From assembly GCA_964643145.1 (NCBI GenBank), contig CAZXPG010000050.1, positions 1 through 13,232 of the forward strand: a stretch of 13,232 nt of DNA. Reading direction: 5' to 3'. Below, one piece after another: positions 6,432-13,232 of this stretch. Numbering within the stretch: the first letter of the stretch is position 1; every line of letters starts with the position of its first letter. The notes under the pieces were generated by a model that did no database searches, was not told the DNA's origin, and saw nothing but the letters and a program-made list of their open reading frames with translations. This DNA comes from CAZXPG01 sp964643145 (lineage in GTDB: Bacteria; Pseudomonadota; Alphaproteobacteria; Rickettsiales; Arcanibacteraceae). The position numbers were made by a program, and so were the translations under genes.

Positions 6432-7272
6432 GGTTTTTTCCTGGTTATCCATCCTTATTGCCCCAATCCTCTGCTGGCCAACACACGCTGTGGCTGGGCA
6501 GGCACAGGCATTACTTTACCCTACGCGGCTAGTGCTAGCTAATGACGAACACACCGCTACGCTTGGCATTAAAAACACAGGCACAGCGACGGGCGGTTAC
6601 CGCGTTGAACTGGTCGATATGCATATGCAGGAAGAGGGAAGTGTGGTGCAGTTGAAACCTGAAGAAACCGAACCGTTCTCCGCCAAAAAATTCATCCGTA
6701 TTTCCCCACGCAGTATTAGTTTAGGCGCGGGCGAGAGCCAGAATATCCGCATCCTGGTGCGGGCACCAGATGATCTGGAAGCAGGTGAATACCGCACGCA
6801 TATCAAAGTGATGCTGGTCAATGACAATCTGGATGGCACCGGCCTTGATACCACCCAAGAACCTCCAAAAGATGTGAGAGTTGTCGTGAAACCACGCCTT
6901 TCCCTGGTGATTCCACTGATTATACGACGTGGAAAAACATCCTACAGCACAGCTATTGAGAGTGCTACGCTACGCTATATTCCCAACACAACAGGAAAAA
7001 AACCGTATATAGATTTGCTACTTACACGCACAGGCAACCGCTCCTCTATGGGCAACATTGCGATTGATTATACCGACAAGAACGGCAAAACCTATCCGTT
7101 AAAACGGCTGGCAGGGCTGCCGATCTACCGGCCAACCACACGGCGGCGTATTTCCCTGCCACTTGACATACCGCCTGGGCTGACGCTGGGCAAAGGCACG
7201 TTGCATGTGACCTATCGGGCGCAAGCTGCCGCTGGGGGTGGACTGCTTGCTGAGGGTGATTTCCCATTGTGA
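6424..7272 (+). CDS. Periplasmic fimbrial chaperone (PapD-like)
   Basis: A 282-residue exported protein that should bind pilin subunits in the periplasm by donor-strand complementation and deliver them to the usher. The signal peptide ends near AVA (residue 24). The first Ig-like domain follows, with ALLYPTRLVLAND and the conserved-type segment IRISPRSISLGAGESQNIRI, then EAGEYRTHIKVML. The second domain begins near the KPRLSLVIPLIIRRG stretch. Length is slightly above the usual 230-250 residues. The start overlaps the last pilin gene by 8 bp, and its TGA overlaps the GTG start of the usher, so the order pilins-chaperone-usher is translationally linked. Class within the chaperone families is not resolved by eye; it is closer to the alternative or spore coat U type than to classical PapD. 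Confidence 0.85.
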   Translation: MNKVFSWLSILIAPILCWPTHAVAGQAQALLYPTRLVLANDEHTATLGIKNTGTATGGYRVELVDMHMQEEGSVVQLKPEETEPFSAKKFIRISPRSISLGAGESQNIRILVRAPDDLEAGEYRTHIKVMLVNDNLDGTGLDTTQEPPKDVRVVVKPRLSLVIPLIIRRGKTSYSTAIESATLRYIPNTTGKKPYIDLLLTRTGNRSSMGNIAIDYTDKNGKTYPLKRLAGLPIYRPTTRRRISLPLDIPPGLTLGKGTLHVTYRAQAAAGGGLLAEGDFPL

Positions 7273-9974
7273 AACATGTGCGTATTATTGCGCTATTACT
7301 GTTTTTAACACCTGCAGGTGTGTGCTTAGGGGCAGAGACTGCTCCCCAATTCACGGACGACACACTGCTGTTATTCCAGCCAATGCTGGATGAAGTTGCC
7401 TATGAAGAGATTTCGCTGCCGGTACATCAATGGCAAGGGCATTATTACCTCCCCCTGCAAGCACTGGCAAATTTTAGCGGACTGGGGCTAAAGGCCAGCC
7501 CTATGAAAGGCCGGGCGGAAGGCTGGCTCACCCGTGAAAGTGACATATTCCGGCTGGATGTTGCCAAGCACCAGGTTTTTATACATGGCGAGATAATGCC
7601 ATTTCCGCCGCATAGGGTGGTGGCAAATAATGAAGATATTTTTGTTGAGCAATCATTATTGGAGCACTGGCTGCCTTTGCGTTTTACCTTTAATCCCCAT
7701 AAGCTGGTGCTGACCATTCACCCAACTAGCCCCTTGCCCATACAGCAACAGGCCGCCCGCCGGCAACAATGGGAGCGCCTGAAACAGCGACATAGCAAGG
7801 CTGCACAGCCGGTTTCTTTTCCACTCCCCTATCAACAGCTTAGCTGGCCGTTTATGGATATTACACTGGGGCAGAATTATCGCCATAGCAACACAGACAG
7901 GCAGGAAGGCGGCAGTTATTTTATGCAGGCTGGGGGCGATATGGGGCTGCTCAGCACCCAGATTGCAGCGGGCGGCAGCAGTGATGCGCCGCTTGATACG
8001 CTCAGGATAACGGCAGGACGGCAAGACAGTGATGCTACACTGCTTGGCCCCCTGCACGCGACGGAATTTGCGCTTGGAGACGTGCATTCCGCCTATATTC
8101 CGCTGGTGGCAGGCGCGGGCGATGGGCGTGGTATTGCCCTATCAAACCAGCAGCTTAATCGCACACAAGGATTAGATAGTACGCGTTTCTCCGGCGATGC
8201 AATGCCCGGCTGGGATGTGGAACTCTACCGCAACGGCATTCTGCTTGATGCACAGCATATAGGGGATGAAGGGCGTTATGTATTTGATAATGTCCAGGTT
8301 TTGTTTGGTAGCAACCGTTTCACGCTGGTGTTTTATGGCCCTGAAGGGCAGCGGCGCGAAGAAACCCGCGAGGTGATGACCAGCAGCAGCATCTTAAAGC
8401 AGGGCGCATTTACCTATGCGCTCTCCGTCAATGAAAAATACAGCTCCACTTTACCCATCTCTCGTGAAGACCGCCCATTCACCTTTGTCAGCACCATCAT
8501 TAATGGCGAAGAGATTGAGGAAGAAGTGCCAGCACAACAAGGGGTACGTAGCATTCTCTATACGGAATATGGCCTGACTGACACACTCACCCTGGCATTT
8601 GGCAGCGCCCATATCCCGCTTGCCACCGAGGTGCATGACTATATCACCGAAGGAATACGGGCGGCACTGTTTGACAGGCTGCTGCTTTCCCAGGATATAG
8701 GCCATGATCTCACCTCTGGCGGTATGGTGGAAAAAACTTCCATGCTCACGGCACTTTATGGGGCAAGCCTGAAAGCCGAGCATAGTATATATAGCAGCTT
8801 TGTTGGTGAAACAGAGGAGAAGGAAGCAACCACACTAAAACGCGTATCGGCTGGGGAACTTACTCTGCCTCTGCCCTCTATCCCCATGGTGAATGCTGGC
8901 TTTGCCCTGAAACGCCAGCAATTTGCCGTAGGAGAAAGCGAAATCACCCTAAACCAGCGCCTTTCCACCAGCCTGCACGGGGTGAGTATCACCCATGCAC
9001 TGACACGGCAAGAAACCCATTCACCGGGCGTGCGTGATATTGACACCAGTGGCCAGATGGCGGTAAGTGGCACGGTGAAAGGCACCACCCTCAGGGCCGC
9101 TGCCAGCTACGCGCTGTCCGATAGACAAATGACCGCCGCCGGGATTTCTGCCCAGAAACAATGGAAGAAAAACCTGGTGATTACGATGGGAATAACGGAT
9201 GACAGGCAAAGTGGTGACACCATCGCCACCTTTGCTACGCTTAGCTGGGAGTGTGGCGCCGCTCGCTATAGTGTCAAGCTGGATGCAAATAGTGAGGAAG
9301 AGCTTTACCTTGGCACCAATATCAGCTTCTCTCTGGCTAAACCTCCTTCCTCTGGCTGGCACCTCACCAGTGAACCTGCTGCAAGCAGCGGTGCTGCTGC
9401 CATGCGTGCTTTTCTTGACAGCAATAACGATGGCATCTTTACCACAGGAGAACAGTGGATTCCTGAAGCCAGCTTTAGAGCCGGTACTAAACGCGTTACA
9501 TCGCACGAGGGAGAGGCTGCTTTTGCCCTGGGGCTTCCGGCTAGCGTTCCTGCCACTGTCACACTCGATGAGAGCAGTCTGGAAGATCCGTTATGGATTT
9601 CTCCCCATCCTGGCTACCAGTTTATTCCCCGCCCGGGTGTTGTGGCGGCACTTACCTTCCCGGTGATTGCCTCAAGCGAGATTGAAGGGAGCGTTTACAG
9701 GCTGACGGCTGAAGGGAAAAAGCCCTATCCCAGCATCATTGTGGAGCTGGTAGATGCCAATAAACAGGTGGTTAAGCAGGTAAAAAGTGAATTTGATGGG
9801 GTCTATATGTTTGAACGCGTACCGCCTGGCCACTACCAGCTACGGCTTCAGCCCGCCCTACTAAAAGAAACCGGCACGCGTGCCAATGATTACAGGCTGG
9901 ATATTGGCGGGGCGGGGGATGTCTATGATAATAACGATTTTACGGTTGTGTCGCAGCACGCGCCGCCGCTATAA
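7269..9974 (+). CDS. Outer membrane usher-like protein with C-terminal Ig-like/CpR domains
   Basis: A 901-residue exported protein, the expected usher pore for the fimbria. The signal peptide ends near LGA (residue 22). An N-terminal periplasmic region (about 30-150) has YLPLQALANFSGLGL. The central part reads as alternating amphipathic strands of a barrel. A plug-like Ig segment lies around 314-370 (GWDVELYRNGILLDAQ, then GRYVFDNVQVLFGSNRFTL), typical of usher proteins. The C-terminus departs from classical ushers: an SdrD-like segment with FLDSNNDGIF (from residue 715) and a carboxypeptidase-regulatory-like beta domain from about 804 (IEGSVYRL, then FDGVYMFERVPPGHYQLRL). The start is GTG at 7269, overlapping the chaperone TGA; GAGGGTGA lies about 9 nt upstream. 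Its last 35 bp overlap the convergent YceI gene. Confidence 0.83.
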   Translation: MKHVRIIALLLFLTPAGVCLGAETAPQFTDDTLLLFQPMLDEVAYEEISLPVHQWQGHYYLPLQALANFSGLGLKASPMKGRAEGWLTRESDIFRLDVAKHQVFIHGEIMPFPPHRVVANNEDIFVEQSLLEHWLPLRFTFNPHKLVLTIHPTSPLPIQQQAARRQQWERLKQRHSKAAQPVSFPLPYQQLSWPFMDITLGQNYRHSNTDRQEGGSYFMQAGGDMGLLSTQIAAGGSSDAPLDTLRITAGRQDSDATLLGPLHATEFALGDVHSAYIPLVAGAGDGRGIALSNQQLNRTQGLDSTRFSGDAMPGWDVELYRNGILLDAQHIGDEGRYVFDNVQVLFGSNRFTLVFYGPEGQRREETREVMTSSSILKQGAFTYALSVNEKYSSTLPISREDRPFTFVSTIINGEEIEEEVPAQQGVRSILYTEYGLTDTLTLAFGSAHIPLATEVHDYITEGIRAALFDRLLLSQDIGHDLTSGGMVEKTSMLTALYGASLKAEHSIYSSFVGETEEKEATTLKRVSAGELTLPLPSIPMVNAGFALKRQQFAVGESEITLNQRLSTSLHGVSITHALTRQETHSPGVRDIDTSGQMAVSGTVKGTTLRAAASYALSDRQMTAAGISAQKQWKKNLVITMGITDDRQSGDTIATFATLSWECGAARYSVKLDANSEEELYLGTNISFSLAKPPSSGWHLTSEPAASSGAAAMRAFLDSNNDGIFTTGEQWIPEASFRAGTKRVTSHEGEAAFALGLPASVPATVTLDESSLEDPLWISPHPGYQFIPRPGVVAALTFPVIASSEIEGSVYRLTAEGKKPYPSIIVELVDANKQVVKQVKSEFDGVYMFERVPPGHYQLRLQPALLKETGTRANDYRLDIGGAGDVYDNNDFTVVSQHAPPL

Positions 9975-10512
9975 TAGTAATCTTCACCTCATCACCTATC
10001 ACGCTGCTTGTGGCCCATTCGCCCTGGCCAATAGCAAAATCAGAACGTTTTATTGTGGTTTCTCCTTCAACATGCAACACACCAGCAGGGGTTTTTGTGA
10101 GGGTAAAAGGCAGAGTAACAGGCAACTGGTGGCCATGCAGTGACAATGTGCCAACCACCTCATAGTGATTGTCGCCTTTATGGGTGAAATGCGTGCTTTC
10201 AAAGCGGGCTTTCGGGAATTGTGTCACATTAAACCAGTCATCCCCCCGCAGGTTATCGGCAATCTCCGCATAACCGGTCTGAACACTGGCAAGATCAATA
10301 TCAGCGGTAACGAGACTACCTTCCAGATTATGTTCGTCAAAACGGATAGTGAGCGTGAAACGGCTGAACTCGCCAGTAACTGGCGCGTCGTTCTGGGTGG
10401 CGGTGAAGGCAATATGGCTTTGTTCCGGCAAGGGGCTAAGAAGCGGAGCCTCTGTTGCCGCAAAAGCCTGGAAACTATAGAGACAGCAGAGAATAGCACA
10501 CCGTCTTTTCAT
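9940..10512 (-). CDS. yceI: YceI family periplasmic protein (distal paralog)
   Basis: A 190-residue protein with a signal peptide (cleavage after AFA, residue 18), so periplasmic. YceI proteins are lipocalin-like barrels known to bind polyisoprenoid or amphiphilic lipids; the exact role is unsettled. Family features are SHIAFTATQ followed by GEFSRFTLTI, the central DDWFNVTQFPKARFEST, the strand GTLSLHGHQLPVTLPF, and the closing IKRSDFAIGQGEW and VIGDEVKITI. It lacks the HTNILWHASHFG start of the other copy, so the two have diverged. Its ATG overlaps the cytochrome b561 stop by 4 nt (ATGA). Cytochrome b561 followed by YceI matches the E. coli yceJ-yceI arrangement. The 3' end overlaps the usher gene on the other strand. 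Confidence 0.92.
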   Translation of the reverse strand: MKRRCAILCCLYSFQAFAATEAPLLSPLPEQSHIAFTATQNDAPVTGEFSRFTLTIRFDEHNLEGSLVTADIDLASVQTGYAEIADNLRGDDWFNVTQFPKARFESTHFTHKGDNHYEVVGTLSLHGHQLPVTLPFTLTKTPAGVLHVEGETTIKRSDFAIGQGEWATSSVIGDEVKITIIAAARAATQP

Positions 10513-11066
10513 GAGCGTTTCCGGGGATAGAAGGGAAGCATCCGCACCAGCACATTGTCTTTATAATAGAAATGATGCAGCAGGGCGGCCGTTACATGCA
10601 GGAAAATAAGCGCAAGCAGGCTCCAGGCCAGCAGGCCGTGCAGTTCTTCCAGCACCTCTCCCAGTATCTTATCCGCTGCAATCGGTTGCGGCAGCATAAA
10701 CCAGCCAAACACTGATACCGGCATTCCCTTGGCGGACGACATCAGCCAGCCACTGAGTGGCATCAGGAACAACAGCGCATATAAGCCAAGATGCGAAATA
10801 TGGGCAAGAGCGCACTGCCACCACTGCATCGCGGCTGGCAATCGTGGAATGATCGTCACCAGCCGCCAGCCAAACCGTAAAGCAGTCACAGCGAAAACCA
10901 GTGTTCCCAAGGATTTATGCCAGCCAATCACGGCAATTTTGGTAGGGCTCAAATGCATCTCTTCCGCGGTAAAGCCCAGCACATACATTACCACTAGCAG
11001 AACTACTGTTCCCCAGTGAAAGGCTTTGGCCACAGCACCATAGGAAGAGGGTGTATTTTTTAGCAT
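10509..11066 (-). CDS. Cytochrome b561 family protein
   Basis: A 185-residue, four-helix inner-membrane di-haem b protein. The expected haem-ligand histidines are visible: H17 in AKAFHWG, H50 in GWHKSLG, H143 in ELHGLLAW and H157 in FLHVTAA. Further family features are the LRFGWRL segment after helix 2 and LMPLSGWLMSSAKGMP in helix 3. It is likely to pass electrons between membrane quinone and a periplasmic partner, which here may be one of the flanking YceI proteins. It starts 2 nt after the upstream YceI stop and overlaps the downstream YceI start by 4 nt, so the three genes form a single operon. E. coli yceJ is the nearest familiar parallel. Confidence 0.95.
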   Translation of the reverse strand: MLKNTPSSYGAVAKAFHWGTVVLLVVMYVLGFTAEEMHLSPTKIAVIGWHKSLGTLVFAVTALRFGWRLVTIIPRLPAAMQWWQCALAHISHLGLYALLFLMPLSGWLMSSAKGMPVSVFGWFMLPQPIAADKILGEVLEELHGLLAWSLLALIFLHVTAALLHHFYYKDNVLVRMLPFYPRKRS

Positions 11067-11068
11067 CG

Positions 11069-11641
11069 TTACTTCGGCATCCCGGTTGTGGCTTCTGCTT
11101 CAATGGCAATCTGCACTTCATCAGAGATGCTTGGCACATATTTATCAATACCAAACTCGGAACGTTTGATCATCGTGCTGGCAGAGAAGCCTACGGCCTG
11201 CTTATGGCTCATCGGATGTTCGCCCATTTTATTTAGCGTAACCTGCAGCACTACCGGCTTGGTGACGCCATGCAGGGTGAAATCGCCATAGACATTGGCG
11301 GTATTCTTGCCGGTCACTTCCACCTTAGTGCTGGTGAACTGCGCAGTAGGGAATTTTTCAACATCAAGAAAATCGGCACTTTTCAGATGCGCATCAAACT
11401 TGGCAATACCTGTGACCAGATCGGTGGTATCCACTACCACACTTACGCTGCTTTTCTCTGGGGCAGCTTCATCCAGTGTGAGCGTGCCTTCTTTAATGCC
11501 AAAACGGCCAGACGGGCTTGAAAAACCAAAATGGCTGGCATGCCAGAGGATATTGGTATGGCTAGGATCAAAACTATAGCTGTCAGCAGCCTGGGCAGAA
11601 AGCGAGAACAGGCAGGCAAACAGGGCAATAATATATTTCAT
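11069..11641 (-). CDS. yceI: YceI family periplasmic protein (proximal paralog)
   Basis: A 190-residue protein with a clear signal peptide (MKYIIALFACLFSLSAQA, cleavage at residue 18). The mature chain opens with YSFDPSHTNILWHASHFGFS and GRFG, the classic YceI beginning. It continues with the FDAHLKSADFLDVEKFPTAQF core, GDFTLHGVTKPVVL, and ends MIKRSEFGIDKYVPSISDEV. The ATG at 11641 has AAGGAG about 9 nt upstream and a signal peptide directly after it. The frame stays open to 11830, but that extension would run into the upstream gene and is not used. It is first in the operon with cytochrome b561 and the second YceI, and has its own candidate promoter. A polyisoprenoid- or quinone-like ligand is a family-level expectation only. 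Confidence 0.95.
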   Translation of the reverse strand: MKYIIALFACLFSLSAQAADSYSFDPSHTNILWHASHFGFSSPSGRFGIKEGTLTLDEAAPEKSSVSVVVDTTDLVTGIAKFDAHLKSADFLDVEKFPTAQFTSTKVEVTGKNTANVYGDFTLHGVTKPVVLQVTLNKMGEHPMSHKQAVGFSASTMIKRSEFGIDKYVPSISDEVQIAIEAEATTGMPK

Positions 11642-11666
11642 GATAGACGGCTCCTTCTTACGTACG

Positions 11667-11695
11667 GTTATAGCTGTTTTCCCCAGCATTGTCCA
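11667..11695 (-). promoter_or_regulatory. Candidate sigma70 promoter of the YceI-b561-YceI operon
   Basis: On the minus strand TGGACA (11695-11690) and TATAAC (11672-11667) are separated by exactly 17 nt; each matches five of six consensus bases. They lie 26 bp upstream of the YceI ATG at 11641, in the 95-bp gap after the deaminase-like gene. This is the best-looking promoter in the window and implies the operon is transcribed separately from its upstream neighbour. Confidence 0.6.
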
Positions 11696-11735
11696 GGGTT
11701 TGCTTGAGCAACCAAAGCACTCATACCGTTTTTTG

Positions 11736-12908
11736 TTACCTGAAGCACTCTCTCTTGCCGAGTGCCTTTTCCATACTCTTCTTATCAGAAAGCACACGGC
11801 TGGTGAAGAAATCGCCAGAGAAGGTATCAAGGGAATAGCCTTTCTGCCTAACCTTGGCTGGAAGGCCTAGCCTATCGCTATTAGCTTGCAATACGATGTG
11901 CCGATCGTCATGAGAAATCTCATGGGTATGATCTTCATCGGCTGCCTTTTTATAGGAAGAACTGGACGTCCCCTTGCCTGCATCACTTGCACTGACACGG
12001 GTGCTCCATAATAGTCCTTTTCGCGGAGTGTCGATACTTACTCCCTTTCCATGCAAGTGCTGGGTAATATCATACAGAGCCCCTTTAGTGTGGCTATTTT
12101 GGAAGCCTATCAAATGCACATTGCAATTCTCGCAGAGATAACGGGTGGAATAGAGATCAAGGATCATCCATCCCACTGATCTTGCATGAAGTTCCTGTAG
12201 TCTGCTTACAATAAACTTTTTTCCTTCCTCCGTGCTAAAAAACTCCATAACAGCCTGCTCAGAATGATGGAATGTTTCGTGGAAGTTACCTTTCACCACT
12301 TCTAATCCAAACCCTTTCACTGAAGTCAGTGTCGTTGTTGAAAAAAGAAACCGTTCTTTATACTGTCTAAAATCTTTGATACGTCGCTGAAGATGGTCAT
12401 TGAAGTCATAGTTTCTAAGCCATTTATTACATGCCACGCCCTGTGCTTCATAGGAACGGTCGTCATCAAAGAAACTTGCTACATTAAAGGTATATTGCGG
12501 CGTTGTGATTGGCACCCGAACGGGCATATGAGCAACATCAAGATTGCCTATATATCCTTCATCCAACGAGGCATCGCTATAAAGCACACTTAGCCCAGCC
12601 GTCACAATATTAGCCGCATTCAATGTCGTTGTAGCACTGCTACTTTGGTAAAGCTGGCTATATTTCTCCCTGTATCCCTGTTCGGCTGCATAAAGTTGCG
12701 CGTGAATATGTTTGCTAGGCACATACGTCCGCACGATGTCTTCATCACTAAAGGCAATGCTAGCACCAACATTCAAACTGGCAGTAGGGCGCGACAATGG
12801 CAAAAGTGCAGGTGCCTCGTCATTTATATTTAAGGGCTCAGCAGGAAAAGCGAGTTCTGCACCGGCTTCATCACCTTCAACCTTAATGTGTACTTTCTTT
12901 TTAACCAT
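11736..12908 (-). CDS. Orphan protein with deaminase-like HSE...CxxC signature
   Basis: A 390-residue protein that I do not recognise as a named family. The ATG at 12908 has GGAG 6 nt upstream. There is no signal peptide and no strong membrane segment, so it is cytoplasmic or exported by a dedicated system. The N-terminal 190 residues have no visible motif. Residues 196-305 can be read as a cytidine-deaminase-like core: strands around GFGLEVVKGNF, a helix starting H215-S216-E217, a strand DLYSTRYL, then C259-x2-C262 starting a helix, and further strands around GVSIDT and LLWSTRVS. H, C and C would bind zinc and E would shuttle protons. A Ser-rich linker (313-318) and a His/Asp-rich segment (324-337) follow. 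No immunity-like partner or secretion gene is adjacent. The assignment rests on motif order and spacing only; a non-deaminase zinc site is possible. Confidence 0.85.
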   Translation of the reverse strand: MVKKKVHIKVEGDEAGAELAFPAEPLNINDEAPALLPLSRPTASLNVGASIAFSDEDIVRTYVPSKHIHAQLYAAEQGYREKYSQLYQSSSATTTLNAANIVTAGLSVLYSDASLDEGYIGNLDVAHMPVRVPITTPQYTFNVASFFDDDRSYEAQGVACNKWLRNYDFNDHLQRRIKDFRQYKERFLFSTTTLTSVKGFGLEVVKGNFHETFHHSEQAVMEFFSTEEGKKFIVSRLQELHARSVGWMILDLYSTRYLCENCNVHLIGFQNSHTKGALYDITQHLHGKGVSIDTPRKGLLWSTRVSASDAGKGTSSSSYKKAADEDHTHEISHDDRHIVLQANSDRLGLPAKVRQKGYSLDTFSGDFFTSRVLSDKKSMEKALGKRECFR

Positions 12909-12941
12909 AAACTGCTCCGAGACTAGGATTCATTATTGAAT

Positions 12942-12971
12942 ACTATAACCCTGATATTACACGCATTTCAA
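12942..12971 (-). promoter_or_regulatory. Candidate promoter of the deaminase-like gene
   Basis: On the minus strand TTGAAA (12971-12966) and TATAGT (12947-12942) are separated by 18 nt, about 33 bp upstream of the ATG at 12908. The boxes match well; the spacer is one longer than ideal and the surroundings are AT-rich, so a chance match is possible. Confidence 0.35.
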
Positions 12972-13081
12972 CTCAATAATTGGTTTTTAGCAAGCGTTGC
13001 ACCTACACATTAGACTATATACTGCTCACAGTTCAAGTAAAATAGACCCCATACATGGCGTGTAATCATAATGTAACATTT

Positions 13082-13107
13082 TTATGATATACTTCTGTTT
13101 ATCATAA
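13082..13107. repeat. 8-bp inverted repeat, possible operator
   Basis: TTATGATA (13082-13089) and TATCATAA (13100-13107) are perfect arms around a 10-nt centre. The centre-to-centre distance of 18 bp is close to two helical turns, which would suit a dimeric regulator binding one face. It lies upstream of the deaminase-like gene and of whatever follows to the right. Confidence 0.4.
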
Positions 13108-13232
13108 CAGGATGCCAGGAACAACATCAGACCTCTGTCATAAAAGTGGCTTTATTAGCCAACCTGGCGGCATATAAATAACCTCAGTTTTGGATAAGGT
13201 TCATGTTTTTTAGTGCTGGTTTGTTGGTTTTA

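Larger units (their letters stand above)
12909..13232. other. Noncoding AT-rich region at the right edge
   Basis: About 320 bp without a convincing gene. It holds the candidate promoter of the deaminase-like gene and an inverted repeat at 13082-13107. A hairpin-like GGCT-TTATT-AGCC sits near 13148-13160, without a T-tract. An ATG at 13203 opens ten hydrophobic-leaning codons on the plus strand before the window ends; this is too little to call a gene. Confidence 0.6.

Noticed and set aside
11642..11830. N-terminal extension of the proximal YceI gene
   Set aside because: The ATG at 11641 has a good ribosome-binding site and is directly followed by a signal peptide; the extension would run into the neighbouring gene and place the signal peptide internally.
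12956..13066. Long-range 9-bp inverted match ATTACACGC / GCGTGTAAT
   Set aside because: The arms are about 93 bp apart with no further symmetry; a chance match is likely in this AT-rich stretch.
13203..13232. Possible start of a plus-strand gene at the right edge
   Set aside because: Only ten codons are visible and the ribosome-binding site is weak, so it cannot be called.

Overview
The window looks like a chromosomal segment of a Gram-negative bacterium, most likely an alphaproteobacterium or a close relative. Grounds: a chaperone-usher cluster with DUF4402-type pilins, a ThiS ending in a VHxIGGG-like tail, an ArnT-like lipid-linked glycosyltransferase and YceI/cytochrome b561 proteins. The lineage is inferred from protein style; there is no rRNA or tRNA here to confirm it.

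Layout, left to right. (1) 1-931, minus strand: the 5' part of a gene for a LamG-like lectin domain followed by 48-bp-periodic Pro/Ser/Thr repeats, cut by the window edge. Upstream is a very G-rich stretch (968-1009) next to a candidate promoter. (2) 1112-1549, minus strand: aroQ, type II 3-dehydroquinase. (3) Divergent from it, 1625-4704: a tightly packed plus-strand run of thiS, thiG, an ArnT/PMT-type membrane glycosyltransferase and a PAP2 phosphatase, with overlaps or 2-nt gaps. (4) 4705-4924: an AT-rich control region with a large interrupted inverted repeat and a candidate sigma70 promoter. (5) 4925-9974: a five-gene chaperone-usher fimbria operon (three small pilin-like proteins, a PapD-like chaperone, and an usher with extra C-terminal Ig-like domains). 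(6) 9940-11641, minus strand: YceI, cytochrome b561, YceI as an operon with its own promoter, converging on the usher gene with a 35-bp overlap. (7) 11736-12908, minus strand: a 390-residue orphan protein with an HSE...CENC signature typical of zinc-dependent nucleic-acid/nucleotide deaminases. (8) 12909-13232: noncoding, AT-rich, with an inverted repeat.

How the parts work together: the fimbrial genes form a self-contained pilus assembly unit (pilins exported by Sec, held by the chaperone, assembled through the usher). The glycosyltransferase and PAP2 genes form an envelope-lipid module riding on the thiazole-synthesis genes. The YceI/b561 genes form a periplasm and inner-membrane module of uncertain function. 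The most novel items are the deaminase-like orphan and the repeat-bearing lectin gene with its homopolymer-rich leader.
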